From Desmodus rotundus (Eukaryota; Chordata; Mammalia; Chiroptera; Phyllostomidae): a DNA stretch of 64,000 nt. Below are positions 11,801-23,800 of the stretch, in pieces. Below the pieces are notes generated by a model. That model was not told where the DNA came from. It ran no database searches and saw nothing but the letters and a program-made list of their open reading frames with translations. The position numbers and the translations under genes were made by a program. Positions within the stretch are counted from its first letter, which is position 1; every line of letters begins with the position of its first letter. Where the stretch lies: contig NC_071389.1 of NCBI RefSeq assembly GCF_022682495.2, forward strand, positions 182,079,556 to 182,143,555, in the 5' to 3' direction.

Positions 11801-14800
11801 TTAAAGATAAAGAGAGAAATTTAAAAGCAGCAAAAGAAGTGAGTTGCCTACAAAGGAGTTCCCATGAGATTATCAGCTGATTTCTCAAAAGAAACCTCAC
11901 AGGCAAGAAGGGACTGACAAGAAGTATTTGAAGTCATGAAAGGCAAGGACCTACATCCAAGATTACTCTAACCAGAAAAGCTATCATTTAGAATGGAAGG
12001 GCAGATAAAGTGGTTACCAGGCAAGGTAAAACTAAAGGAGTTCATTATCACCAAGCCCTTGTTGAAATGTTGAAGAGGCTGATCTAAGGAAAAGAAGGTC
12101 AAAACTATGAACAGTAAAGTGACAACAAACTCACAACTATCAACAATGGAATCTAAAAAGAAAAAACAGAAACAAACTGGGCAAGCAACTAGAACAGAAG
12201 CAGTCATAGAGATGGAAATCACATGGAGGGTTGTCAGTGGAGAGGGGGGAGAGGGAGAATAGGGGAAAAGGTGCAGGGAATAAGAAGCATGGTTGGTGGG
12301 TACAGAATAGACAGGGGGGTGTTGGGAATAGTATGGGAAGTGGAAAAACCGAAGAACTCATATGTATGACCCCTGGACATGAATTAAGGTAGGGGGAATT
12401 GCTGGAGGGAGTGGAGGGTTGTAGAGCAGAGTGGGGCAAAGGGGAAAAAATGGGACAACTATAACAGCATAATCAATAAAATATACTTAATAAAAATAAT
12501 TTGCCAATCCTTGTCCTGCAGGGTAGAGCTGGAGAAAGTACACTTATCATGAAGAGAGAATAAAGGTTTTAACTGGGGGCAGGGGGGAAGAAAAGAAATT
12601 TAATGCGCAACAAAGACTTTGATCTAAAGAAAATACCAAAATGCTGCTGGTTACAGTTTGTTGTAAGTAGGCACCCCCCCCTCTCTGGGTGTGGTAGTAG
12701 ATACGGCCCGGCCTGGAAAGGCCTGGAAGTGTCCAGAGATAAGACAGGGAAGTCACATACAGCTCAGTGGCTTCGGGTTCTGGCTTCTCTGGCCCTTTGT
12801 TCTTTGTTGCTCAAAGTCAGTGAGTCCCAGGGAGTGAGAGCTGATCCCATCTGCGTGCAGCCAGACAACCTATGTGTATTTCTAACCTCAGAACTCAAGT
12901 AGAAGGAGGGGAACCAAGATGGCGGCGTAGGTAGACACACTGCGCCTCCTCGCACAACCAGAACTGGCAGAGAGTCGAACAGCAAGGGGGACTGACACCA
13001 AGGAAACAGAAAATAATCATTCATCCAGACTGGTAGGAGGGGCGGAGACGGGCACCGGGGTGGAGAGGACTCGCGTGGCTGTGGCAGGACTGAGACTGGC
13101 GGAGTGTGGGACAAATGGCGCAGGCAGTCCGAGCACTAGCAGACCCTGTGGTCCCACATTTGCACAGATAAACCCAGAGGGCTGGACTCAGAGCGGCGGA
13201 GAGTGGGGCAGGCAGAGTGGCGGGTAGCACCTTGTGGCACCACATTCGCCCACAGATAAACCTGACGAATGGCGGGCAGCGAAGCAGACCGCTGCGCAAC
13301 CCAGGGCTCCAGCTCGGGGAAATAAAGCCTCAAACCTCTGATTGAAAGCGCCCCTGGGGGTTGGGGCGGCAGCAGGAGAGACTCCCAGCCTCACAGGAGA
13401 GGTTGTTGGAGAGACCCACAGGGGCCTAGAGTGTGCACAGGCCCACTTACTCGGGAACCAGCACCAGAGTGGCCCAGTTTGATTGTGGGTATCGGAGTGG
13501 AAGATTGAAATCCGGAGGAGAGTGAGGCGGGCGCCATTGCTCCCACTCGGCCCCTCCCCCACGTACAGCGTCACAGCGCAGCGACCAGCATTACCCCGCC
13601 CCAGTGAACACCTAAGGCTCCGCCCCTTAAAGTAACAGACGCTCCAAGACAAACAAAAAAAAATGGCCCAAATGACAGAACACTTCAAAGCTCCTGAAAA
13701 AATACAACTAAGCGACGAAGAGATAGCCAACCTATCGGATGCACAGTTCAAAGCACTGGTTATCAATATGCTCACAGACTTAGTTGAATCTGTTCGAAAA
13801 ACAGATGAAAAAATGAAGCCTATGCTAAGAGAAACAAAGGAAAATGTACAGGGAACCAATAGTGATGAGAAGGAAACTGGGACTCAAATCAATGGTATGG
13901 ACCAGAAGGAAGAAACAAACATCCAACCAGAAAAGAATGAAGAAACAAGAACTTGGAAAAATGAGGAGAGGCTTAGGAACCTCCAGGACACCTTGAAACG
14001 TTCCAACATCCGAATTATAGGGGTGCCAGAAGGAGAAGAGGAAGAACAAAAAATTGAAAACTTATTTGAACAAATAATGGAGAACTTCCCCGATCTGGCA
14101 AAGGAAATAGGCTTCCGGGAAGTCCAGGAAGCTCAGAGAGTCCCAAAGAAGCTGGACCCAAGGAGGAACACACCAAGGCACATCATAATTACATTACCCA
14201 AGATTAAACGCAAGGACCTACATCCAAGATTACTGTATCCAGCAAAGCTATCATTTAGAATGGAAGGGAAGATAAAGTGCTTCTCAGATAAGGTCAAGTT
14301 AAAGAAGCTCATCATCACCAAGCCCTTATTATATGAAATGTTAAAGGGAGTTACCTAAGAAAAAGAAGAACAAAAATAGGAACAGTAAAAATGACAGCAA
14401 ACTCACAGTTATTAACGACCACACATAAAACAAAAACGAGAGCAAACTAGGCAAACAACTAGAACATGAGGGTGGTCAATAAGGGAGTGGGAGGGGGAGA
14501 GGGGGGTAAAGGTACAGAGAATAAGTAGCATAGATGATAGGTGGAAAATAGACAGGGGGAGGGTAAAAATAGTGTAGGAAATGTAGAAGCCAAAGAACTT
14601 ATAAGTATGACCCATGGACATGAACTATTGGGGGGGGAATGTGGGAGGGAGGGGGGTGGGCAGGATGGAGTGGAGTGGGGGGGGAATAGGACAACTGTAA
14701 TAGCATAATCAATAAATATATTAAAAAAAAAAAAAAAAAAAAGAACTCAAGTAGAAATGCCAAAGAGAATACTACTTCAGTTTCAGTGTATTTTTAAATA

Positions 14801-17800
14801 TAAAAAATAATAATAACCCAAAGCTTAGTCATGGTAAGTGTAATAAAATATAAATGTGCTATCTTAACAGCACAAATAGATCAGACCAAACAATATCAAA
14901 TAAAGCACGGGGGAAAAAACTTTAGATGCTAAAAATATTTGGGGCATAATTTCTATGGGAAATCGGTAATCATGTTAGTCTTTCAATCTGATTTAAAAGA
15001 ATTTGGAACAGAGTCTCACATTAATGTGACTTTATTATTCACTATATAATGAAGAGTCCCAATATTTTGAATCATTGTCCTCTTCATTTGGGAAAGAGGG
15101 ACTGGAGGAGAACAAAAAATTGCCCAAACTAGCTCTCTTCAAGCATCTTGAGACAGTCGAGTCATCTTTTGTCTTGTCCTTTTACAATGAGGCTGTGGCC
15201 GTTCCACCGTTCCCTGTCCGCTGCTACACTGTCACAGTGCAGGTCCATCATTTCCATGGAAGCCTAGGGTCCTTAAAGCTTTGATTAAATTCAGTTTTAA
15301 ATCCTAGCTCTAGAGAGCATATCCCTCTCTCCACATATCCCTCGTAACCCTCGTATCCCTCGTATCCTTCAGAGACCTAGCCTTTCCCCTGGGTAATCAG
15401 CAACCCCTAAGGCAGGGGAAGACAGCAGCCCAGACCTCTGGCAGACTAAAGATAACATCTTAAGTTATGTTTCATTTCCTGAGACCTAAGGTGGAACAAG
15501 CCCCTGGCTATGTTCCCAAGAGACTAGAAAGAAGGACCCCAGAATAGACCTCAGAACTGTCCTTAAGACCTGCAGAAATGATTCATTACCCTTACCTCAC
15601 CTCCAACCAAACAGCTCCCAGCATGACCCTGAAACCCTTAATCCGCGGTATCTTGCGATTTTGCCCTAGGTAACCTGTAACCTACATGCCATTGAGGGGT
15701 TGGGGCTTTTCAGCATTAGCTCCCCCTTCTCCTGGATGGTGCCATCCACCAATAAAATAGCCAACTTGGGCCCAGGATACTGGCTCCCACAAAGAATGGT
15801 AGCAAGAAGCAGAAGGGCCAGTTCTGTCCTATAATGCCACTGATCACATGGAATTTTACTACAGTTATTTGTTCTTGCTTGTCTATTTCTCCTCTCTCTT
15901 GAACACAGAGATCATGTCAGAACCAACAGAATAAGGTAAAAACCATGACCTGGAAATCTGTACATAACATTCCACAAAGACAGTCTCATCCCACATCCAA
16001 GCCCTGGGTCACGCACATCCCAGACTCTAGTCCATGTGTATAAAAATGAACATTTTGGTTAAAGAATTGATCCATCCTAATCATCTAAGCAAACAGCTGA
16101 AACACATTTTCAACTTAGTTTTCACAGTGTTCTTTGCAAGCTTTTTGTCTTTGTTAAATTATCAGGAAAATGCTGGCTCATTTATTATAGACCATCCTAT
16201 CCATTCCCTGTACTGTTTTGCCCAAAGAAATCCAGCCCAACATGGTCACATCAGAGCAGTTCACCTACACTTTCCCTTGAAAGGCAAAGAAAACAGAATC
16301 ATTCTGCCTTGCTCCGGGAAGAAAGGCAGAGCCGGTCCCCAAGGCCCTCAGAATGCCATCTGGCTGCAATCTTTCCCAGAGTTTTCTGGCCCAGGGACAA
16401 GGCACATTTATTTCAGATGGATCAACACTGTCACCCAGTGGACAGCCAACTACGCAGGCGGAGGCCTTAGCATTGCTTTTGGCTTGACAGCCAGTGTTTG
16501 AAGAGGAACCTGTTTATTTTAGGGGGTCACAGCTAATTGTTAACATGCTCTTACAGGGACCTGGGTGGACCTGGGCGGACCCGGGCTGACAAGCCTTTGA
16601 TTCGGACATCACAGATGAGTTCTGGGTAAGGAGGACACACGTCTCCGTTGTGCTGGTGCTTTCTTTTCGTTTTTAACCATCAGTAAATGCAGAGGAAGAA
16701 CAAACTATAAACCAGCCAAGTGAGTCTGCCAAGACTCACAGGATCAAACACGCCTGCGGGAACAGGGTGATATTTGATCACCTGCCAGGTACTGTGGGAA
16801 GACTTCCTTACCACAGGATAAGACGCATTGTTCATTGTTGTTAGTGGCAGTGATGTGTATTTTGAAAACTGAAAATAGATTTTTGTGTGTCTGTGGATTG
16901 GAATCTGAGGAAGTTACTCAGTTTACTACAGTGAAATCAGTGGACGAGCTACTCTGGCTTCCTCTGTTTAGTGTATCTCAAAAGACACGCTCAGGTGTAG
17001 CCTCTGCCCCATCTCATTCGTCCTGAGTCTCTTTTTCTTGTCTCAAATGTCATCTGACACTCACAACACACCTGCTTACTTTTCATATTAAGCTAAGAGG
17101 CTCTTTGCTTTTCTTGCTAAATCTACAGCTTTAAATTAGTTTCGTCTCCCCAGCTGGAACTCATGGGCAAGCTGAAAGCCTTCATCTGGTATCACTTTAC
17201 ACTCCTCAAGCATCTCTGCAGTAGCGGGAGCTGAGGCTTCACCTTGCAGGAGGTTTTGCAGAATCTTACGATTAAAAGCAAAGTCTCTGTTTATTGTGAG
17301 AAAGCCTGGGTTTGAATGCTGACCCCACTCCTTGCTAGCCTCTTGCCCTTCAACAGGTTACTTAATCTCTCTAAAGTCCCAGTTTCCACCTGTGTTATCA
17401 GGGATAATATTAGTACCTACCTCCTGGCTTGCTGTGGAGATTTAGACAAGAAAATACAAATGAATAACTTAGCCCACGTGCCTGGGCATATGGAGAAAAG
17501 CTCCATAAATATTAGTGTTAGCACTATCGTAATTATTCCAGCAGCAGTCCTTGTTATTCCTGAACAGCAACTTTCATAAAGTACCTCTGGACAAGCACAT
17601 GAAATCACGGCATTTTTAAGCCAGTCGCGAGAGATCATCCAGTCCATCGCTTCTCATTAAAACGATCCGGGGAAGACATATTGAAGACACTGCTGGCTCA
17701 AATAGCCAGAGAAAAGAATGCTTATTGTACAAATCTCTTAGATGAGAGTCTAGAACAGGCAAACTGAAGCTGTAGTGACAGAAGGCGGATCAGTGACTGC

Positions 17801-20800
17801 CTGGGATGAGGCTGGGTGGACTTACCGCTAACGGGGCACGGGAAATCTTCTGGGGCGACGGCAACATCTTCTGCCTTGATTGTGGAGGTGGTTATACAGG
17901 TGTGTACATTTGTCAAAGGTCATCGGAACTGCACACTCAGAAGCGAGTGCACTAGAGTGCGTGTAAAATATTTCATAATAAAGTTGACGTAAAGAGAGTG
18001 CTGGGTCTCACCCCCACAAATTCTGATCGAATCTTTCTAGGGAGAGGCCCAAAAGTCACTTCTGTTTTCAGGCACCGAAGGCGTCAGCCAGGGCTGGGAG
18101 CGACGGGTCTAACCCAGTGCTCTCGGCTTCTAGTCGCGGTTAACCGGAACACACACAGCTGGCTACAGCGGAAGGCGCAGGACTGGAAACCGCGTCTCCA
18201 GGTACCCTGGGCTCCAAACCTTTTCCTTCACTAATAAGATTCCCTCTCCCTGGAACTTCTCTCTTCTCCTTCTGACCTCTTTCTATCAAAATCTCTCCCA
18301 CCTGCAGAGCCCAGCTCACAAATCACAAGAGGCCCCAGGTTGCAGCTCTCCTCCCTATTGGACTAGGAGCTCCTTGTTGGGAGGGACTTTTTGTCTTTGT
18401 ATCCTTGGTACCCAGTGCTGTGCTTGGCACAGAGCAGGCATTCAATAAACATTTGTTGAATAGAAAAATTGGTGGAAGGAAATTAACATTAGTGCCCACA
18501 AGATGCCAAGAATTGAAACAAGTGCTTTATGCACATTATCTCACTGAATTTTTACAAGTGTATACATTGGTTATCATTTCCCCCTTTTGTAAGGCAGCAA
18601 ACAAGCCCAGAGAGGTTTAGTAATTTGCCCACGGTCACACAGTAAAGCAAGTAGTAGAAGCAAGGTTTGAATTCAGGCCTGTTTGTTTTCAAAGTTCATG
18701 TTTTCTCTACCAGACTAGGCTGTCTCATTTATGACAGTTACTTTATTCAGCTTAAATTATGGATATTATATATCTTACCTCCTCAATTACGTGATAAGCT
18801 TCTTAAGTACAATAAACAAATTTAAACCATAGACACAATCCTACAGTTACAAGAAGACCCGCAGTTATAAGAGGATCTGTAGGTAAGGGGGAACCGCGGA
18901 AGATCGTGATTTGAGCCCACCTAGTTCAGCCTCCTGTGCGCTCGAGGGACGACCGCGAAGCCCTGCCAGCCCCGCATGCCAGAGTCGGCTAGAGGAGTCA
19001 CACATCTCAGGCACTTACCAAAAAAATCCCTGGAATCACGTTGTGCCTTTGAACCAGAAGTGGACAACCGCTGCCGGTGAATTTAGATGCAGAGATGATG
19101 TTGTATTTGAGAAATCGAAAGGAATCCGAACGACTCTTTAAAAAAAGAAAGATAAAGAAAGAGTCGTGAAGACATTAAATCCCAGGTAACAAATCCTTTG
19201 CTTTATTCAGCAGTATTTATATCTTTGAACCAAAACTTCTAGACTCTATCCCCACCGCTCTATTAAAAATGCCTTCATCAGCTCCCCCAAGACCTGCGTA
19301 TTGTCAATGCAGTGGACATTTCGTGTTTCTTGAGGTACTTGACCTCTTTATGGCATTGGACATCACTGTGCAGCCCTCCCTTCTCAAACTCCCTCCTGGG
19401 TTCTTTCTCTGTATCTTCCATCCTCGTCTTTGTCAGGCACAACTTTTTCTCTACTTGATCTCTAATGATATATCTACTGTACTAAAATCTCCAGCCTTGC
19501 CCCCTGCCATTCACTCTCTTTACACACTCCTCTGGTACCCAATGATTTTAATTACTATTTATGTCTACTAAATACATACAAAGCCCCTTCCTCACTTCCT
19601 TCCCTCACATGCCTAAGTGTAGCACGTTCCTCCCAAACCAATCATCTCATTCGATTCCACTCTTGCCCCCTAAGCCACTGGTGTGCCTACTCCACACGCT
19701 ACACAGCATGGTGTGGTGCTTCGAAGTGTGGCTCCTAAGTGCGACTCCATGGTCTGAACCCAGCCCCACTGCTTCCCACTGAGGAATCTCGGGCAAGTGA
19801 CTGACTGTCCTGTGTCTCAGTAATTGGCCTGAGCTCAATGCACTCAAATGCAGAAGCCAGTCACTTAGGGTTCTTTTGAGAATTAAACAATATTCCAGGT
19901 AAACAATGGTTGCAACACAGTAAGTATTCAATACGTATTTGCTCTATTGATCTTATTCTGACTTTGCCATTTCTGATCAGTTCAGCAAACATTTACAGAA
20001 TGTCTATTAGATGGGAGGCGTGGGGGTGGCGGAGCCCTTGAGATTTAATGTATATTGTTGTCACTCTGGTGAGGGGTCGAACTCCTGACTTAGATCTTGG
20101 TCTCCCATCCACTTAGCTTGTCTCTCTTTTTGGGGGAGACCTAGCTCAGTCCACAAGCTCACACTCCCAGAAGCACCTCCCATGGGACTAAGAAAGAATT
20201 AGCAGTGACCATACACCCCCATAGCTAAACTTCAGGCTGAAGAATCACTCACTCATTTATTGGTCATTTATCCATTTGACAAATGTCTTTTGAGTGTTAG
20301 CCATGTGCTAGGCCCAGGACAGGCACTGGGGCTAGAATTGTGAACAAGGCATTGTCCTGCCATCAAAAACCTTGCAGGCTACTGGCAGAGAAATCCAGCT
20401 TCAAAGCAGGCTGGGAGGGTTAGGTGGCTACTCCCAGAATCTGTGCTCCCAGAACCCACCACAAACTCTCTGGGGCTCAGGCCACCCGTTTGGGAGCTTT
20501 CTCTACACCCCTGAAACTTCCACCAAATCATCCAGTGAATTCTCACTACTGCTCAGCTTTCCAAATATGGCTCGGCAATTTCTGCACTATGCAGGAGGCC
20601 ACAGCTCCCTGGTTAGGTGGGATGAAAGAGAAGGAAGGCCAGGCAACCCTTTTGCCGGAGACTGAAGTTCTCAGGTGAGTTTCTGTGTTTTATATCCATC
20701 CCTATTCTGATTCGTATCCCTTAGGGTCACTGGTATAGATAAGATCATTCCTTTCCTTTTAATGATCTAAAAAAGAATCTATTCTTGGAAGTACAGGGTA

Positions 20801-23800
20801 CCCAGGAAGTTATGTCCAGAGCCTCTTCACCATTCAAAGTTACAAATGTCATGTCACCTCCCTAGAAGGTTGCTCTCAACTCTGCTAGACAAAATTCAAT
20901 TTCCTTAGTTAAAATTTACCTTTTAAATTGGTTTGTTTCTTTCTGCTCTGCCTTTTTAGCAAAGGGCCTGGGGTGGTTTCAAGGAAAGAAGTATAGTGTA
21001 AGAAAAAATTATAAATTATGAAAGTCTTGAGAAAATTTCAATATACATAGAAGCTCTAGATCGAAAAGAAGAAATGGATTTCAGGTAAATGGTCAATAAT
21101 TTTTACCCTATTGTGTAAGTCAGTCTAAAACTTTGCTCCTTACTTTAAGGCAAAGTGAAAAGAGAAACCCAGCTGGGCCCTGAAGTCTCACTATGAGGGA
21201 AGAGGACACATGCCAGCTCCTCATGGGAAGTAAAGCTTTCTAGTTTCTCATTTAGAGAAACAATTTTTTTTCTTCCTTTAAAAAAAAAATTGATTGGTTT
21301 GAGAGAGAGAGAGAGAAAGAGAGAGAAACATGGATTTGTTGCTCCATCCATTAATACATTCTCTGGTTGCTTCTTGTATGTGCCCTGACCGGGGATCGAA
21401 CCTGCAACCTTGGCATATTGGGATGATGCTCTGACCAACTGAGCTACCTGGCCAGGGTGAGAGAGAATTTTCACATTGTGCTTTATACAGAGTATACCAG
21501 GCCTATAGCAAATAATATAACATCCCTTAAAGTAAGATCAGGGCATATTCAGGGCAACATCCTGAAAGGCAACTTATTGAAAGCAGGTCAGCAAAGGGTG
21601 ATGGGGCCCAAGCTCTCATCTTTCACATGCTTCAGCTTGATGCAGAACAAGACCCGAGGCTCTATAAGCATTCTTTAAAGCACCCCCTGGGGCTACCACT
21701 GGGGTTGGAATAGGGGACTGGACATGCAGGGTGGCAGGAGCCCCAATGGGAGTGGGCCCTCCATGTCAGGCAAAGAACTTGGACTTGACCTGAAGAGAAG
21801 TCCTTAGAGGGTTTTAAGCAGAATGATGCAGTCATATTTGGATATTAAAAAGGACTCCCTGCAATATGTAGGAAATATCAGATGGACCAAGACAAGAAGC
21901 AGGAAAATTGGAGAAGCTGTTGGAGAAAATCAGGTGGGAGGTAATAAAGGCCTAAAATAAGCAGAAGCAATGGGATTGAAAACAAGGGATGAATAGGAGA
22001 AAATGTCACAGTGATGGAACTGATAAGACGTAGAGACTTATTAGATGTGTTGAGTGTAAATGCTATTAGGCAGAAGAGATTTTATGAATGCCTACTCAGA
22101 TCTACTGGCCGTGGTTACTTGGGGGAAATCGAAAGAAGGCCGTAGGGCCCAGTCTAGGTTCAGTTGAAAAGAACGGTGGGTTGGGAATGTCTGCCATGGA
22201 TGCAGAATGGGAGGGTGTTGGCATGCCTGGTATTTACCATTCCCATTCTCTGGCAGAGAAAGCATAAAAATGCACTGTGTGTTTTGAAACATGCACAGTG
22301 TGTGGTTCCATGTACAGGAAGGTCTAGAACAGAAAAGCTGATTTATGGTGAGAAAAGTCAGAATAGTGGTTACCTGGGTGTGGGTAGGTGGGTGGATTAT
22401 GGACTGAGAAGGGGCATGAAGAAGCTTTTCAGTGCCTAGAAATATTCTACATCTTGATCTGGGTGGTAATTAGACAGACATACACATATATAAAAATTCA
22501 TTAAGCTATGTACCTTTAAGATTTGTGAACTATACTATATGAAGGTCTTACCTTAAATAAAAGGGTGGAGGGTGGGAATTCCTCCCATGAGGCTTTGTGT
22601 GGCTGAGGAAATGTATTACGATATACCATGCAAGTAAACATTAGTTCACAATTTCTCTTTATACACGTGGCCCTCACCTGAATGCAAGGCATGCTTCTAG
22701 TCCTGTTCTGTTCCCTGTACACTTTGGCCACTTCTTTTATTGTCTGGTCCTTTTCCATGGCTGAGAACACACAGACTATAATAATCTGATCGATGGAGGA
22801 GAGCTGCTTGCCGATCAGGTAATCATACTCCAGGTCTGTCACTTCAGGAATGCTGTAAGTGCTACATCGGCAGGAGTCCCCTTCCTTCCCACACAGAGTC
22901 TTCCTTAGGACCACGGGACAAACCAGGTGGGAAGCAAACCATGAATCCTTGCTCTCAATGGGAAGAGAAAGCCTAGAAAAGTAATAAGAGAAATTGTGTT
23001 TGAAGAACTGAAAGGACAGAAAGAACATCGTTTTAAGAAGTACCAAAGAACCAAAGTGGCCATGTTATTTTTAAGAATTGTATTAAATCCTCCCTTTTTT
23101 TTTGTTATAATGAATATTTTCAAAGAGAAAGATAGCATTTCACATTGTATGCGTATGCCCCAAAGTGGCTACTTTAGTAAAGCACTGAAATGTAATTCTG
23201 GACAGAATTTTATCTGCCAACACACTAAAATACTTGTCAATATACTAAAAGAGTCAAATGACATTTTTATGTGTGTTATATAAATATAATCCATAATCTA
23301 TCAGGGTTAGGGATTTTGGTTGCAAGCAACAGAAACACATTCTAATTTAAGCAAACAGACAAAAACAAAGGAATTTATTAAAGATCTTAGACAACCTTAG
23401 GAAAGGTAGAAGAACAGGGTTTGTGGGCTCCACTGCCAGAGAAAATGTCTAAGGCAGACACCTCAGCCATAGCTGCTGGGTGACTCTCCCACTCACTTGC
23501 TGGCCCTGCTGGCCCTGCTGGCCCAGGACACTTCGGTGCCAGAACTTCGGAAGCCACGTGGAGCTGCTGCCCCTCCCTGCTTAGGGGGTCTGGGAAGCCC
23601 CTGCAGCTGCCTGAAGTCTGGGACAGGCTTGTTAGATTGGTGGATCTGGATTGTGTGTCTGGGCCCTAGCTTCAGAGGAGTCTGGGAAAGCAAGAATCTA
23701 GCATTTTTGGCATCTACAGTGGAAAGCAGTCTGCCTCAGCAGGTAGGGGAGTCCCCACACGTAGAATGTGTATTCAGATGCTGGGTGGTCAGAACAAATG

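Larger units (their letters stand above)
12905..14741 (+). mobile_element. Full-length HAL1 (half-L1) insertion with perfect target-site duplication
   Basis: The element starts GGAGGGGAACCAAGATGGCG, has a CpG-rich 5' UTR, one ORF1-type frame (13663-14358), a G-rich 3' region with no ORF2, and an 18-20 base A tail. The 15-bp target-site duplication AGAACTCAAGTAGAA is identical at 12890-12904 and 14742-14756. An AAGATGGCGGC YY1-like site sits 12 bases from the 5' end, as in L1. The intact duplication and CpG content suggest a fairly young insertion. ORF1 followed directly by the 3' end defines HAL1. Confidence 0.88.
2894..19018 (-). other. C3orf20: C3orf20 last intron, 16.1 kb
   Basis: This intron runs between the exon ending TTG|GTAAGT and the acceptor TTTTTACAG. 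It holds two MITEs (3225-3447, 6363-6486), two VES SINEs (4498, 9126), L1 3' ends (9960, 17640), two HAL1 insertions (10938, 12905) and MIR fragments (8000, 17300, 18480). Most of 4710-6340, 7140-7980 and 14757-17280 shows nothing I can name. A stretch near 6570-7130 resembles ancient repeat sequence also seen near 21770-22000 and 42600-43020. Confidence 0.7.
19136..22677 (-). other. C3orf20: C3orf20 intron, 3.5 kb
   Basis: Contains a plus MIR (19690-19950), a minus VES SINE (21278-21457), a diverged ancient repeat near 21770-22000 and a plus L1 3' end (22260-22565). I see nothing nameable in 19960-21270. Confidence 0.7.

Noticed and set aside
13188..13859. 223-codon minus-strand open frame
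   Set aside because: It is antisense to the HAL1 5' UTR and ORF1, low in identity to anything I know, and owed to GC-rich sequence without stops.
16034..16501. 155-codon plus-strand open frame
   Set aside because: No recognisable domain, no splice or promoter context, and random-looking composition; not supported as a gene.
20372..20678. Plus-strand frames ending near a strong CTCAG|GTGAGT donor
   Set aside because: The longest frame stops before the donor and no partner exon or known protein is visible; a lncRNA exon is possible but unsupported.
22516..23046. 176-codon minus-strand open frame taken as a whole
   Set aside because: Only 22678-22972 lies between valid splice sites; the ends of the frame are intron read-through.
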